Part shown: positions 48,099-59,673 of the stretch, in pieces | Position numbering within the stretch: position 1 is the stretch's first letter | How the letters are laid out: every line of letters starts with the position of its first letter | Assembly (NCBI RefSeq): GCF_014193425.1 | Contig: NZ_JACHZG010000001.1 | Location: 2,418,001-2,482,000 of the forward strand | Length of the DNA: 64,000 bases | Direction of reading: 5' to 3' | DNA from: Microlunatus antarcticus | Lineage (GTDB): Bacteria > Actinomycetota > Actinomycetes > Propionibacteriales > Propionibacteriaceae | Notes under the pieces: model-generated | Told to the model about the DNA's origin: nothing | Database searches by the model: none | The model's input: only the letters and a program-made list of their open reading frames with translations | Position numbers and translations under genes: made by a program

Positions 48099-51000
48099 TC
48101 ACCGCTTCACCGCCTCCATCATCCGCAGCGTCGTGGCGGCCTCGTCGAGACCTTCCGACTCCGCGGCCTCGCGGGCGGCGACGACCTTGGCGTACTCCCG
48201 CGGGAGCACCTTGGTGAAGCGGGTCGAGGCGAAGGCCCAGTCGTTCAGCAGGCCCTCGGCGACGACGGAACCCGTCTCCTCGAGGTGGCGCTTGACCAGG
48301 CCCTGCAGCAGCTCCAGGTCGGCCTCGCCGGGCTCGATCGCGTCGACCATCTCGGTGTTGAGCAGCGACTCGTCGAGGTCGAGCAGGTAGGCGATGCCGC
48401 CCGACATGCCGGCGGCGACGTTGCGGCCCGTACGCCCGAGGACGACGGCCACGCCTCCGGTCATGTACTCGCACCCGTGGTCGCCGAGGCCTTCGACGAC
48501 GGCGGTGGCGCCCGAGTTGCGGACGCAGAACCGCTCGCCCACCTGTCCGGCGATGAAGATCTCGCCGCCGGTGGCGCCGTAGCCGATGACGTTGCCCGCG
48601 ATGATGTTCTCGCTGGCCACGAAGGTCGAGGCCCGGTTCGGCCGCAGCACGAGCCGACCGCCCGACAACCCCTTGCCGAGGTAGTCGTTGCTGTCGCCCT
48701 CGAGGCGCAGCGTGATCCCCGCCGGCAGGAACGCGCCGAAGCTCTGCCCCGCCGACCCGGTGAACGTCAGGTCGATCGTGCCGTCCGGCAGGCCCTCGCC
48801 GTTGGTCGCCTTGGTGACCTCGTGGCCGAGGATCGTGCCGACCGTCCGGTCGATGTTCCGGACCGGCAGCGACGCGCGGACGGCCTCGCCGGACTCGAGC
48901 GCAGGTCGGCAGATCTCGATCAGGCGCTGGTCGAGCTTGGCGTCCAGACCGTGGTCCTGCTTCGTCACGTTGTGCAGCGGCGCGCCCTCGGGCAGCTCCG
49001 GGCGGTGCAGCATCGGCGCCAGGTCGAGCCCGTGCGCCTTCCAGTGGGTCTCGGCGATCGTGGAGTCGAGCAGCTCGACGTGGCCCACGGCCTCGGCCAG
49101 CGTGCGGAACCCCAGCGCCGCCAGGTGCTCGCGCACCTCCTCGGCGATGAACTCGAAGAAGTTCACGACGAACTCGGGCTTGCCGGAGAACTTCTGGCGC
49201 AGCTCGGCGTTCTGCGTGGCGACGCCCACCGGGCAGGTGTCGAGGTGGCAGACCCGCATCATGATGCAGCCGCTCACCACCAGCGGCGCCGTGGCGAAGC
49301 CGAACTCCTCGGCCCCGAGCAGGGCGCCGATGATCACGTCGCGGCCGGTCTTGAGCTGGCCGTCGACCTGCACGACGATGCGGTCGCGCAGCCCGTTGAC
49401 GAGCAGCGTCTGCTGGGTCTCGGCCAGGCCGAGCTCCCAGGGACCGCCCGCGTGCTTGAGCGAGGTCAGCGGGGCCGCCCCCGTGCCGCCGTCGTGGCCG
49501 GAGATCAGCACCACGTCGGCCTTGGCCTTGCTCACCCCGGCCGCCACCGTGCCGACGCCGACCTCGGCCACGAGCTTGACGTGGACGCGTGCGCTCGGGT
49601 TGGCGCACTTGAGGTCGTGGATGAGCTGCTTGAGGTCTTCGATGGAGTAGATGTCGTGGTGCGGCGGCGGCGAGATGAGGCCGACGCCCGGCGTCGAGTG
49701 CCGCGTCTTGGCGACCCACGGGTAGACCTTCTGGCCGGGCAGCTGGCCGCCCTCGCCGGGCTTCGCGCCCTGCGCCATCTTGATCTGGATGTCGCTCGCG
49801 TTGGTCAGGTAGTCGCTGGTCACGCCGAACCGGCCCGACGCGACCTGCTTGATCGCGCTGCGTCGCTCCGGGTCGTGCAGGCGGTCGGTGTCCTCGCCGC
49901 CCTCACCGGTGTTGGACTTGCCGCCGAGGCGGTTCATCGCGATGGCCAGCGTCTGGTGCGCCTCGAGGCTGATCGACCCGTACGACATCGCCCCGGTCGA
50001 GAAGCGCTTGACGATCGCGCTGACCGGCTCGACGTCCTCGATCGGGATCGAGGGGCGGTCGGGGCTGATCTTGAGCAGCCCGCGCAGCGTCATCAGCCGC
50101 TCGGCCTGGGAGTCGATGTGCGACGTGTACTGCTTGAAGATGTCGTAGCGCCCGGTCCGGGTGCTGTGCTGCAGCCGGAACACGGTCTCGGGGTCGAACA
50201 GGTGCGGCTCGCCCTCGCGGCGCCACTGGTACTCCCCGCCGACGGGCAGCGTGCGGTGGGCCTGCGGGATGCCGTTGGCCGGGTAGGCCTGCAGGTGGCG
50301 CCGGTGCACCTCCTCCGCGATCTGCTCGAGCGTGACGCCGCCGAGCTTGGAGGTGGTGCCGGTGAAGTAGCGGTCGACGACCTCGGCGGACAGGCCGAGC
50401 GCCTCGAAGATCTGCGCCCCGGTGTAGGACGCGACCGTGGAGACGCCCATCTTGCTCATGACCTTGAGCACGCCCTTGCCGAGCGCCTTGACCACGTTCT
50501 TGACCGCGGCCTCCGGCTCGGCCTCGGTGTAGACGTTGCGGCGCGCGAGGTCCTCCGCCGACTCGATGGCCAGGTACGGGTTGACCGCGGCCGCGCCGTA
50601 GCCGATCAGGAGCGCGACGTGGTGGACCTCGCGGACGTCGCCCGCCTCGACGACCAGGCCCACCTGGGTCCGGGTCTTCTCGCGGACGAGGTGGTGGTGC
50701 ACGGCGGCGGTGAAGAGCAGCGACGGGATCGGCGCCAGCTCGGCGTTGGAGTGCCGGTCCGACAGCAGGATGATCCGCGCGCCGTCGGCGATGGCCTGGC
50801 TGATCTCGGCGCAGAGCCGGTCGAGCGCCGCGCTCAGCGCCGCGTGGCCGCCGGACACCTCGTACAGCCCGCGGGCGACGTACGTCGCGTAGCCGGGTAG
50901 GTCGCCGTGCCGGTTGATCTTGACGATCTTGGCCAGGCTGTCGTTGTCGAGCACCGGGAACGGCAGCACCAGGCGTCGGCAGGACGCCGGGCCGGGCTCC

Positions 51001-52658
51001 AGCAGGTTCTGCTCGGAACCGATCGTGTTGAACAGCGAGGTGACGAGCTCCTCGCGGATCGCGTCGAGCGGCGGGTTGGTCACCTGCGCGAAGAGCTGGC
51101 TGAAGTAGTCGAACAGCAGCCGCGGCTTCTCGCTCAGGGCGGCGATCGGGGTGTCGGTGCCCATCGAACCGATCGGCTCGGCACCGCCGGACGCCATCGG
51201 CGCGAGGATCAGCCGCAGCTCCTCCTCGGTGTAGCCGAAGACCTGCTGACGACGGGTGACCGAGGCGTGGCTGTGCACGACGTGCTCGCGCTCGGGCAGG
51301 TCGGTCAGCGACATGCGGCCGCCGAGCAGCCACTCCCCGTACGGGGCCTCCGCGGCGAGGCTGTCCTTGACCTCGTCGTTGGAGATCAGGCGGTGCTCGG
51401 CCAGGTCGACGAGGAACATGCGGCCCGGCTGCAGCCGGCCCTTCTGCACGATCTTCTCGGCCGGGATGTCGAGGACGCCCGCCTCGGAGGCGAGCACGAC
51501 GAGGCCGTCGTCGGTGACCCAGAAGCGGCCCGGGCGCAGGCCGTTGCGGTCGAGGACCGCGCCGACCTGCGTGCCGTCGGTGAAGACGACGCCGGCGGGA
51601 CCGTCCCAGGGCTCCATCAGGCAGGAGTGGAAGGCGTAGAAGTCGCGACGACGGGCGTCCATCGTCGGGTTGTTCTCCCAGGCCTCCGGGATCATCATCA
51701 GCATCGCGTGCGGCAGCGACCGGCCGCCGAGGTGCAGCAGCTCGACGACCTCGTCGAACGAGGCCGAGTCCGACGCCTCGGGCGTGCAGATCGGGAACAG
51801 CCGCTCCAGGTCGCCGGGGATCAGCTGGCTGGAGAGCAGCGCCTCGCGGGCCCGCATCCAGTTCCGGTTGCCCTTGACCGTGTTGATCTCGCCGTTGTGG
51901 GCGATCATCCGGAACGGGTGCGCCAGCTCCCACGACGGGAACGTGTTGGTCGAGAACCGCGAGTGCACGACGACCAGCGCGCTCTCCATGCGCTCGTCAC
52001 CGAGCTCGGGGAACACCAGCTCGAGCTGCTCGGTGGTGAGCATGCCCTTGTAGACGAGCGTGCGGCAGGACAGCGAGGAGAAGTAGACGCCGGCCTCGTT
52101 CTGGCTCCGGCGGCGCAGGCAGTAGGCGAGGCGCTCCAGCGCGAGGCCCTGCACGGGCTGGCCGGAGGCCGTGACGAACAGCTGCTCGAAGGCGGGCATG
52201 TTGTCGCGCGTCAGGTCGGACAGCGACGAACTCTCCGTCGCCACGACGCGCCAGCCGAGGACGTTGAGGCCCTCCTCGCCGGCGACGCGCTCGATGACCG
52301 CCTTCGCCTCGGCGCGCGCGGCGTCGTCGACGGGCAGGAACGCGAGGCCCACCGCGTACGAGCCGGCCGGCGGCAGGTCGAAACCCGCCTCGGAGCGCAG
52401 GAAGCGGTCCGGGACCTGCAGCAGGATGCCCGCGCCGTCGCCCGTCTTCGGGTCCGCGCCGGTCGCGCCGCGGTGGTCGAGGTTGCGCAGGGCCTCGAGG
52501 CCCTGCTCGACGATCGCGTGGCTGGGGACGCCGCTGAGCGTGGCGACGAAGGCGACACCGCACGCGTCGTGGTCGAGCGCCGGGTCGTACAGGCCCTGGG
52601 CCTGGGGGCGGCGGAAGGACGAGGCTGCGGGCACGGCAGGCGTGGAGAGCAGAGTCAC
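48099..52658 (-). CDS. gltB: Glutamate synthase large subunit GltB
   Basis: 1519 residues; makes two glutamates from glutamine and 2-oxoglutarate. N-terminal Ntn glutaminase with the processed nucleophile Cys33 (DACGVAFV), central and FMN-binding synthase domains ([31 protein letters not shown]), [3Fe-4S] cysteines in [15 protein letters not shown] near 1127-1141, and the C-terminal GXGXG beta-helix ([13 protein letters not shown]... [17 protein letters not shown]). GTG at 52658 has AGGAG about 10 nt upstream and leaves a 32-residue propeptide; the frame is open a further 21 codons upstream. Confidence 0.97.
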   Translation of the reverse strand: MTLLSTPAVPAASSFRRPQAQGLYDPALDHDACGVAFVATLSGVPSHAIVEQGLEALRNLDHRGATGADPKTGDGAGILLQVPDRFLRSEAGFDLPPAGSYAVGLAFLPVDDAARAEAKAVIERVAGEEGLNVLGWRVVATESSSLSDLTRDNMPAFEQLFVTASGQPVQGLALERLAYCLRRRSQNEAGVYFSSLSCRTLVYKGMLTTEQLELVFPELGDERMESALVVVHSRFSTNTFPSWELAHPFRMIAHNGEINTVKGNRNWMRAREALLSSQLIPGDLERLFPICTPEASDSASFDEVVELLHLGGRSLPHAMLMMIPEAWENNPTMDARRRDFYAFHSCLMEPWDGPAGVVFTDGTQVGAVLDRNGLRPGRFWVTDDGLVVLASEAGVLDIPAEKIVQKGRLQPGRMFLVDLAEHRLISNDEVKDSLAAEAPYGEWLLGGRMSLTDLPEREHVVHSHASVTRRQQVFGYTEEELRLILAPMASGGAEPIGSMGTDTPIAALSEKPRLLFDYFSQLFAQVTNPPLDAIREELVTSLFNTIGSEQNLLEPGPASCRRLVLPFPVLDNDSLAKIVKINRHGDLPGYATYVARGLYEVSGGHAALSAALDRLCAEISQAIADGARIILLSDRHSNAELAPIPSLLFTAAVHHHLVREKTRTQVGLVVEAGDVREVHHVALLIGYGAAAVNPYLAIESAEDLARRNVYTEAEPEAAVKNVVKALGKGVLKVMSKMGVSTVASYTGAQIFEALGLSAEVVDRYFTGTTSKLGGVTLEQIAEEVHRRHLQAYPANGIPQAHRTLPVGGEYQWRREGEPHLFDPETVFRLQHSTRTGRYDIFKQYTSHIDSQAERLMTLRGLLKISPDRPSIPIEDVEPVSAIVKRFSTGAMSYGSISLEAHQTLAIAMNRLGGKSNTGEGGEDTDRLHDPERRSAIKQVASGRFGVTSDYLTNASDIQIKMAQGAKPGEGGQLPGQKVYPWVAKTRHSTPGVGLISPPPHHDIYSIEDLKQLIHDLKCANPSARVHVKLVAEVGVGTVAAGVSKAKADVVLISGHDGGTGAAPLTSLKHAGGPWELGLAETQQTLLVNGLRDRIVVQVDGQLKTGRDVIIGALLGAEEFGFATAPLVVSGCIMMRVCHLDTCPVGVATQNAELRQKFSGKPEFVVNFFEFIAEEVREHLAALGFRTLAEAVGHVELLDSTIAETHWKAHGLDLAPMLHRPELPEGAPLHNVTKQDHGLDAKLDQRLIEICRPALESGEAVRASLPVRNIDRTVGTILGHEVTKATNGEGLPDGTIDLTFTGSAGQSFGAFLPAGITLRLEGDSNDYLGKGLSGGRLVLRPNRASTFVASENIIAGNVIGYGATGGEIFIAGQVGERFCVRNSGATAVVEGLGDHGCEYMTGGVAVVLGRTGRNVAAGMSGGIAYLLDLDESLLNTEMVDAIEPGEADLELLQGLVKRHLEETGSVVAEGLLNDWAFASTRFTKVLPREYAKVVAAREAAESEGLDEAATTLRMMEAVKR

Positions 52659-52751
52659 GTGGGTGGACTCCTGTCGTCTTGCGTCGGGCAGGGCTCGACG
52701 AGGGGCACGAGCGTGGCGCACCCAGGACGTCGCTGGCCAGGAGCGGTGAGG

Positions 52752-52757
52752 ATGCTA
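52752..52757 (-). promoter_or_regulatory. Candidate -10 element (TAGCAT) for gltBD
   Basis: Minus-strand TAGCAT about 93 nt before the gltB GTG. The rest of the 292-nt gap to lgt holds no gene that I can support. No good -35 and no clear GlnR box. Confidence 0.35.
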
Positions 52758-52950
52758 ACGCAGGGACACGGGCATCCTGATCATGTTTCGGCCTGGACGA
52801 GCGTCTGGTTGCGCTGCGTCGTCGGCGTCACGGTGCTGGCGTGCTGGGTCGACGGGGTGGCGCGACCGAGGTGCTAGGTAGCCCTAGCGTACCGAAGCCG
52901 ACCGGGTGCCCGCGGACTCGTACGCTGCGCGGACGTGGCCCCGGCTGCGG

Positions 52951-53940
52951 TCAGCCCTCGGCGCGCGGGCGACCCGGCTCGACCGCGTCCTCGGTCTCCG
53001 GGCTCTCCGCCGTGGAGGTCTCGACCTCGGACTCGGCGTCGGCCTCGGTGGTGCCGGCGTCGGTCCCGTCCTCGGTGGCGCTGCCGGCCTCCACGGGGAC
53101 CGGACGCTCGACCACGGTCTCGCGCCCGGGCCGGTTCTTCACCAGCCAGGCGAGCACGAGCGCCGCGCCGACGAAGACGATCACCGAGGTGTAGTTGTTC
53201 AGCCGGAAGCCGCCGATCTCGTTCACGGTGTCGATCCGCAGCGCCTCGATCCAGAAGCGGCCGAGCGTGTAGAAGAGCACGTAGAGCGTGAAGACCTTGC
53301 CGTGGCCCAGCCGGAAGCGGCGGTCCAGCAGGATCACGACGACCGCGACGAGGACGTCCCAGATCAGCTCGTAGAGGAACGTCGGGTGGAAGGTCGCGTA
53401 CTGCTCGAAGCCGACCGGGCGGAACCGCGCGTCGATCTCCAGCCCCCACGGCAGCGTGGTCGGACGGCCGAAGAGCTCGGAGTTGAACCAGTTGCCGAGC
53501 CGGCCGATCCCCTGGGCCACGGCGATGCCGGGAGCGCAGGCGTCGAGCAGGGCCGGGAAGCGGATCCCGCGGCGACGGGCGACCAGCCAACCGCCCAGCG
53601 CGCCGAACGCGACGGCACCCCAGATGCCGAGGCCGCCCTGCCAGATCTTGAGCGCGTCGACCGGGTTGCGGCCGGGACCGAAGTAGAGCTCGTAGTCGGT
53701 GATGACGTGGTAGATCCGGGCCCCGACGATCCCGAAGGGGACGGCCAGGACGACCACGGACTCGAGCCCGTCGGAGGTGCCGCCCCGCGCCCGCCACCGC
53801 CGGGTCGCGATGACCATGCCGACGACGATCCCCGCGATGATGCACAGCGCGTAGGCACGGATGGGCAGCGGGCCCAGGTGCCAGACGTTCTGGCTCGGGC
53901 TCGGGATGAACAGCGGCGCCAGCCCGACGAGCGGGCTCAC
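52951..53940 (-). CDS. lgt: Prolipoprotein diacylglyceryl transferase Lgt
   Basis: 329 residues; membrane enzyme attaching diacylglycerol to the lipobox cysteine of prolipoproteins. Seven membrane helices; the Lgt signature GRLGNWFNSELFGRPT near 136-151 and the H-containing YATFHPTFLYELIWD region are present. After about 270 there is an acidic Glu/Asp/Thr-rich tail. GTG at 53940 overlaps the trpA stop by 4 nt, the usual trpA-lgt arrangement in actinobacteria. Confidence 0.96.
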   Translation of the reverse strand: MSPLVGLAPLFIPSPSQNVWHLGPLPIRAYALCIIAGIVVGMVIATRRWRARGGTSDGLESVVVLAVPFGIVGARIYHVITDYELYFGPGRNPVDALKIWQGGLGIWGAVAFGALGGWLVARRRGIRFPALLDACAPGIAVAQGIGRLGNWFNSELFGRPTTLPWGLEIDARFRPVGFEQYATFHPTFLYELIWDVLVAVVVILLDRRFRLGHGKVFTLYVLFYTLGRFWIEALRIDTVNEIGGFRLNNYTSVIVFVGAALVLAWLVKNRPGRETVVERPVPVEAGSATEDGTDAGTTEADAESEVETSTAESPETEDAVEPGRPRAEG

Positions 53941-54814
53941 GCGGTCGTCGTCCCCGCGGCCGCCGCGGGGCCGGCCACGCCCTGCGCGAGGTCGGCGACC
54001 ACGGCGCGCAGACCCGAGAGGTCGTCGGGGGTGCCGGCCTCCTCGGCGTCGAGCAGCGTCTTGACGAGGGCCGAGCCCACGATCACGGCGTCGGCGTACT
54101 CCGTCACCTCGCGCGCCTGCACCCCGTTCGAGACCCCGAGGCCGACGCCGACCATGGCGCCGTCGGCCGCCGCGCGCACGCGCTCGACGAGGCCGGGCGC
54201 GGCGGTCGAGCTCGTCGCGCGCGCGCCGGTGACGCCCATCACGGAGGTCGCGTAGACCCACCCGCGGCAGGCGGCGACGGTGGCGTCGAGGCGGTCGTCG
54301 GTGGACGACGGCGAGACGAGGAAGATGCGGTCGAGCCCGTACGCGTCGGAGACCTCGAACCAGGCCGCGGCCTCGTCCGGCGTGAGGTCGGGGGTGATCG
54401 CGCCGGAGCCGCCGGCCGCGGCGAGGTCGCGGGCGAAGGCCTCGGGGCCGTAGTGCTCGATCAGGTTCCAGTAGGTCATGACGACCGCCGGCGTGCCGGC
54501 CTGCGCGACCGTCTCGACCGCCGCGAACGCGTCCCTCGTCCGCACGCCGCGGGCGAGCGCGCGGGTGCCGGCGCGCTGGATCGTGACCCCGTCCATCATC
54601 GGGTCGCTGTAGGGCAGACCGACCTCGACGAGGTCGACGCCGGCGCTCTCCCCCTCGCCGGTCAGCGCGCGCATCGCCGCCAGGGAGGTCGGGACGTCCG
54701 GGTAGCCGACGGTGAGGAACCCGACGAGCGCGCCACGGCCCTGCTCGCGGGTCGCGGCGAAGACGTCGCCCGTACGCCCCCGGTCGAACGTGACCTGCGC
54801 GGCCGAGGGCGCGC

Positions 54815-54818
<4 letters not shown>
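53937..54818 (-). CDS. trpA: Tryptophan synthase alpha subunit TrpA
   Basis: 293 residues; cleaves indole-3-glycerol phosphate to indole and G3P. TIM-barrel features: [10 protein letters not shown] near 31-40, [17 protein letters not shown] near 60-76 with the catalytic Glu in [10 protein letters not shown], and [12 protein letters not shown] near 225-236. GTG at 54818 overlaps the trpB stop by 4 nt. C-terminus is Ala/Gly-rich. Confidence 0.97.
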
Positions 54819-56155
<1,337 letters not shown>

Positions 56156-56180
56156 TAGATCAACCTCGTCTCGTGTGCGG

Positions 56181-56210
56181 CCCGCTCGTCGCGGGCTCCC
56201 GCGCAGGATA
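56181..56210 (-). promoter_or_regulatory. Internal trpB promoter with two mutually exclusive hairpins
   Basis: Minus-strand TATCCT (56205-56210) is a good -10 element about 50 nt before trpB. Downstream, GCGGG at 56191-56195 can pair with CCCGC at 56198-56202 or with CCCGC at 56181-56185, so the two stems compete. No Trp-rich leader peptide is visible. An attenuator-like role is speculative. Confidence 0.35.
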
Positions 56211-56309
56211 CGGCGGGAGACCCAAGGGGCCGCGGCGTTTTCGCCGGGGTGGCAGGGGTGGGGCTGGGTTCGTGCTGGTGCGGAGCGGTGGGGCGTGGTG
56301 GGGCGCGCG

Positions 56310-57113
56310 TCAGCTGCGGTGGACGGCCGGGTGGGCGCCCGCCGCCACGAGGTCGGCCACGCCGGTCCGCGGGTCCCGGCCGGTGACCAGGGCCTCGCCG
56401 ACCAGGACCACGTCGGCCCCGGCCCGGGCCAGCTCGATGACGTCGTGCGGGCCGCGCACGCCCGACTCGGCGACGCGGACGACGCCGTCGGGGATCAGCG
56501 GGGCCAGCCGTGCGAAGGTCGTCGTGTCGACCTCGAGGGTCTGCAGGCTGCGGTTGTTGACCCCGATGAGCCGCGCGCCGGCGTCCACCGCGCGGCGCAC
56601 CTCGTCCTCGGTGTGCGCCTCGACCAGGGGCGTGAGCCCGATGGACACGGCGCGCTCGACCAGGCTGATCAGCTCGGTGTCGCTCAGCGCGGCCACGATG
56701 AGCAGGGCGAGGTCGGCCCCGGCCGCGCGGGCCTCGAAGAGCTGGTACGCGGTGACGATGAAGTCCTTGCGCAGGACGGGGACGTCCACGGAGGCCCGGA
56801 CGCGGACCAGGTCGTCGAGCGTGCCGGAGAACCGGCGCTGCTCGGTGAGCACGGAGATCACCGCGGCCCCGCCGGCCTCGTACTGGGCCGCCAGCGCGGC
56901 CGGGTCCGCGATCGTCGCGAGCGCGCCCTTGCTGGGGCTCGACCGCTTGACCTCGGCGATGACCGAGACGCCCGGACCGCGGAACACCGGCATCGGGTCC
57001 AGCGCGGGGTCGACGTGCAGGCACCGCTCCTTCAGCCGCTCCAACGAGACGTCGGCCTGCCGCAGCTCGAGGTCCTCGCGGACCCCGGCGACGATGTCGT
57101 CGAGCACTCCCAT
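56310..57113 (-). CDS. trpC: Indole-3-glycerol-phosphate synthase TrpC
   Basis: 267 residues; closes the indole ring from CdRP. Catalytic and phosphate motifs: [13 protein letters not shown] near 50-62, VLRKDFIV near 114-121, [15 protein letters not shown] near 176-190, and [12 protein letters not shown] near 210-221. Monofunctional (no TrpF part). ATG at 57113 with AGGGGAAG upstream. Followed by a 154-nt gap and trpB. Confidence 0.97.
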   Translation of the reverse strand: MGVLDDIVAGVREDLELRQADVSLERLKERCLHVDPALDPMPVFRGPGVSVIAEVKRSSPSKGALATIADPAALAAQYEAGGAAVISVLTEQRRFSGTLDDLVRVRASVDVPVLRKDFIVTAYQLFEARAAGADLALLIVAALSDTELISLVERAVSIGLTPLVEAHTEDEVRRAVDAGARLIGVNNRSLQTLEVDTTTFARLAPLIPDGVVRVAESGVRGPHDVIELARAGADVVLVGEALVTGRDPRTGVADLVAAGAHPAVHRS

Positions 57114-57157
57114 GACGTCTTCCCCTGAGTCCTACGTCTCGTGAACGGCGCGGTCCC

Positions 57158-57427
57158 TCAGCGGGCTCCGTGCCCCATCTTCTGCAGAACCAGGGCGGCG
57201 ACCCCGGCCAGCGCGAGCAGCGCCACACCGATGCCGAAGACCACCCAGTTCTGGAACACGACGGCGAAGCCGCCGATGAGCACGGCCACCATCGCGGTCA
57301 GGCTGCCGACCCAGGCGGCCAGCGTCTGGCCGTGGTGGACGGGCTTCTTGCGCTGCCCGGACCGGTCGGTGATCTCGGAGCGCTGGGCCGTGCCGGACGG
57401 GTCCGCTGCACGGGACGGTGCTGCCAT
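57158..57427 (-). CDS. Small membrane protein of the trp cluster (HGxxPAAW-like)
   Basis: 89 residues. Hydrophilic first 30 residues, then HHGQTLAAWVGS (similar to the HGxxPAAW motif of a small actinobacterial membrane family) and two helices at about 41-60 and 64-82. Members sit beside trpC in many actinobacteria; the function is unknown. ATG at 57427 has AAGGAG 8 nt upstream; a GTG just before it is too close to that site. Confidence 0.8.
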   Translation of the reverse strand: MAAPSRAADPSGTAQRSEITDRSGQRKKPVHHGQTLAAWVGSLTAMVAVLIGGFAVVFQNWVVFGIGVALLALAGVAALVLQKMGHGAR

Positions 57428-57451
57428 CACGCTGCTCCTTGCTCCACCGGG

Positions 57452-58267
57452 TCAGGTGGGTTCGTCGGTCCGGGTGTCGACCCGGCGGTTCATTGTGACC
57501 CCGGAGGGTTGTTCCTGCACAACGGCCCTCCTGGATGAACGTTCGTCGCCGGGATGTTCGTCGGACTGCTCCGCGGGGTCCTCGACGGCCCGGTTCCCCG
57601 GCTCGGCGACGGGCCTGCCGTCCGCCGCGGTCGGGTCGACGCCCGCGTCGAGGAGGCGCCAGAGCGCCGCCGGGTCGTCCTCACGGCGGGCGTCGGCGAC
57701 GGCCGCGGCGGGGCTCGCCGGTGCGCCCGGGGTGACGGCCGGACGCTCGTAGCGCGCGGTGCGGGACGGCCAGCGCGGGGCCGTGAGGGCCATGGTCCCG
57801 GCCGCGAGCACGACCACGAGCCCGGCGGCGGCGAAGACGTACGGCCAGGCGGTGCCGACCAGCGCGAACTGGTCGGCCAGGCTCACCTCGAGCACCCGGC
57901 TGCGGACGGCCTGCGTGGCGGGGCGCGACCGGTCCAGGCCGAGGACCACGGCGCCCGCGCCGGTCAGCAGCAGGAGCACGCCCAGCACGCGGCGGCCACG
58001 GCTCTTGAGCACCAGCGCGAGCAGGGCGCCGGCGAGCACGACGAGCGCGAGCGCCTGGGCGAGCCCGCCGCTGGACTCCGTCCCGGTGAACGCCACCGAG
58101 ACCCCGTCGCCCGCCGCCCGCCACCAGGGGCGGGAGCCGGCCACGAGCGCGAGCACGGCGCCGACGGCGAGGCCGCCGAGCGCGGGCGTCCGCAGCCGGG
58201 CCGCGCGGGCCCGTCCCGTCCGCAGGGGCTGCGGCGCCTGGGCCGTCTCCGCAGGCTGCGCCGTCAC
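57452..58267 (-). CDS. Trp biosynthesis-associated membrane protein (TIGR02234-like)
   Basis: 271 residues. Four membrane helices at about 27-45, 68-86, 93-110 and 140-160, with a long Pro/Asp/Glu/Arg-rich cytoplasmic tail after 170 that is longer than usual. The position between hisI and trpC and the SRPWW motif after helix 1 match the family. GTG start overlaps the hisI stop by 4 nt. In relatives trpE lies between hisI and this gene; it is absent here. Function unknown. Confidence 0.85.
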   Translation of the reverse strand: MTAQPAETAQAPQPLRTGRARAARLRTPALGGLAVGAVLALVAGSRPWWRAAGDGVSVAFTGTESSGGLAQALALVVLAGALLALVLKSRGRRVLGVLLLLTGAGAVVLGLDRSRPATQAVRSRVLEVSLADQFALVGTAWPYVFAAAGLVVVLAAGTMALTAPRWPSRTARYERPAVTPGAPASPAAAVADARREDDPAALWRLLDAGVDPTAADGRPVAEPGNRAVEDPAEQSDEHPGDERSSRRAVVQEQPSGVTMNRRVDTRTDEPT

Positions 58268-58638
58268 GCCAGGACCACGGCGGGCAGCGGTCGGGCGTCG
58301 AAGCACGTCGCGTCGCCGGTGTGGCAGGCCGCCCCGTCCTGGCGCACGGTGAGCAGCAGCGTGTCGCCGTCGCAGTCGAGCCGGACGCCGCGGACCCACT
58401 GCCGGTGCCCGCTCGTCTCGCCCTTCACCCAGTACTCGTCGCGGCTGCGGGAGTAGAAGGTGGAGCGTCCGGTGGTGAGCGTGCGGTGCAGCGCCTCGTC
58501 GTCCATCCAGCCGACCATGAGGACGTCGCGCGACTCCTCGTCCTGGACCACCGCGGGCACGAGCCCGGCGGCGTCGCGCTTGAGCAGCGCGGCGATGGCG
58601 GGGTCGAGCCCCGACGACGGGGCGGGCGAGGACGTCAT
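58264..58638 (-). CDS. hisI: Phosphoribosyl-AMP cyclohydrolase HisI
   Basis: 124 residues; opens the adenine ring of PR-AMP, third step of histidine synthesis. [28 protein letters not shown] near 39-66, and the metal/active-site block [25 protein letters not shown] near 88-112 with three cysteines. Monofunctional (no HisE part). First gene of the hisI-trp series, far from the hisDCBH and hisA genes. Confidence 0.96.
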   Translation of the reverse strand: MTSSPAPSSGLDPAIAALLKRDAAGLVPAVVQDEESRDVLMVGWMDDEALHRTLTTGRSTFYSRSRDEYWVKGETSGHRQWVRGVRLDCDGDTLLLTVRQDGAACHTGDATCFDARPLPAVVLA

Positions 58639-58691
58639 GGCAGCCAGTCTCCCCCGCCGTTCCAGCGGTACGCCGCGCCGCCCGGCGGCAC

Positions 58692-58697
58692 TACAGT
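58692..58697 (+). promoter_or_regulatory. Leaderless-type -10 element (TACAGT)
   Basis: TACAGT, 8-nt spacer, then GTG at 58706. It supports that GTG as the start of the TIGR03085 gene, which diverges from hisI. Confidence 0.55.
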
Positions 58698-58705
58698 CCA
58701 CCCTT

Positions 58706-59362
58706 GTGACGTTTGCCCAGTCCGAGCGTGCCGAGCTGGCCGACCTCTTCGACCAGGTGGGCCCCGAGGCCCCGACGCTGTGCGAGGGCTGGACGGCCCA
58801 CGACCTCGCCGCGCACCTGTGGATCCGCGAGACCGACCCGGTCGGCGCGGGGGGCATCGTCGCGCGCCCGCTCGCCGGCTTCCTGGAGCGGCGGATGGCC
58901 GAGACGAAGGCGCGCTGGCCGTACGAGGAGCTCGTGGACAAGGTCCGCAACGGCCCGGCCCGCTTCTCGGTCTTCGCCATCCCGGGGGTCGACGAAGGCG
59001 CGAACACCATCGAGTACTTCGTGCACCACGAGGACGTCCGGCGCGGGGGCGGCGAGCCGCAGCCGCCTCGCGAGCTGCCCGAGGACGTCGAGGGCTGGCT
59101 CTGGCGCCGGCTCAAGCTGCTGGCCCGGGCGCAGTTCCGGCGCTCGAAGGTCGGCGTGGTCCTGGAACGTGAGGGTGCGGTCGGGGCCGACGGCGAGCCG
59201 GAGACGATCCGCGCCGCGCCCGGCACCCCGATCGTCACCGCCGTGGGTCGACCCAGCGAGCTGACGCTCCTCGCCTACGGCCGGACGGAGGCCGCCCGGG
59301 TCCGCCTCGTAGGCGAGCCGGAGGCCGTCGAGCAGCTGCTGGGCAGCGAGCTCAGCGAGTAG
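58706..59362 (+). CDS. TIGR03085 family metal-binding protein (mycothiol-transferase fold)
   Basis: 218 residues of the DinB/maleylpyruvate-isomerase-like superfamily. [17 protein letters not shown] near 26-42 supplies the first conserved His, and [12 protein letters not shown] near 106-117 the second pair; these bind a divalent metal in relatives. Members are actinobacterial and often presumed to use mycothiol. Divergent from hisI, leaderless GTG at 58706. Substrate unknown. Confidence 0.88.
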   Translation: MTFAQSERAELADLFDQVGPEAPTLCEGWTAHDLAAHLWIRETDPVGAGGIVARPLAGFLERRMAETKARWPYEELVDKVRNGPARFSVFAIPGVDEGANTIEYFVHHEDVRRGGGEPQPPRELPEDVEGWLWRRLKLLARAQFRRSKVGVVLEREGAVGADGEPETIRAAPGTPIVTAVGRPSELTLLAYGRTEAARVRLVGEPEAVEQLLGSELSE

Positions 59363-59405
59363 CGCGCCTGCGCACCCCGCGCCGACGAGCGAGCAGACTG
59401 GCGGC

Positions 59406-59615
59406 ATGAGAAGCACCGCTGCCCGCACGACCGCCCGCGTGATCGGCGTGATCGCCATCCTGATCGGAGCGCTCTGGGTCGGTCAGGGCCTCGGCGTCCT
59501 CCCGGGGTCGGCGATGTCCGGGGTGCTGTTCTGGTTCTGGGTCGGTGCCGTCCTCGTCCTGGTCGGGCTCGCCCTCCTCTTCTTCTCCCGGCGCCCGGTC
59601 CCGCCGTCGGCTTGA
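59406..59615 (+). CDS. Small two-helix membrane protein
   Basis: 69 residues: basic start, helix at about 11-29 ending in GQGLGVLPGSAMSG, second helix at about 39-60, then SRRPVPPSA. The LIGALWVGQGLGVLPGS pattern recurs in small actinobacterial membrane proteins of unknown function. A CAGACT element 6 nt before the ATG may be its -10 box. Confidence 0.75.
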   Translation: MRSTAARTTARVIGVIAILIGALWVGQGLGVLPGSAMSGVLFWFWVGAVLVLVGLALLFFSRRPVPPSA

Positions 59616-59673
59616 CCGGGCTGTAACACGGCGGGCCTAGGGTCCCGTGGATGAGCGTCGACGGAGGACCCGC

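Noticed and set aside
47961-50900. A 979-codon plus-strand open frame opposite gltB.
   Set aside because: Antisense shadow of gltB; low-complexity translation and no start signals.
52741-52800. GlnR site upstream of gltB (minus-strand GAAAC at 52785-52789).
   Set aside because: No GTNAC box lies at the required 6-nt distance on either side, so a single GAAAC is not enough.
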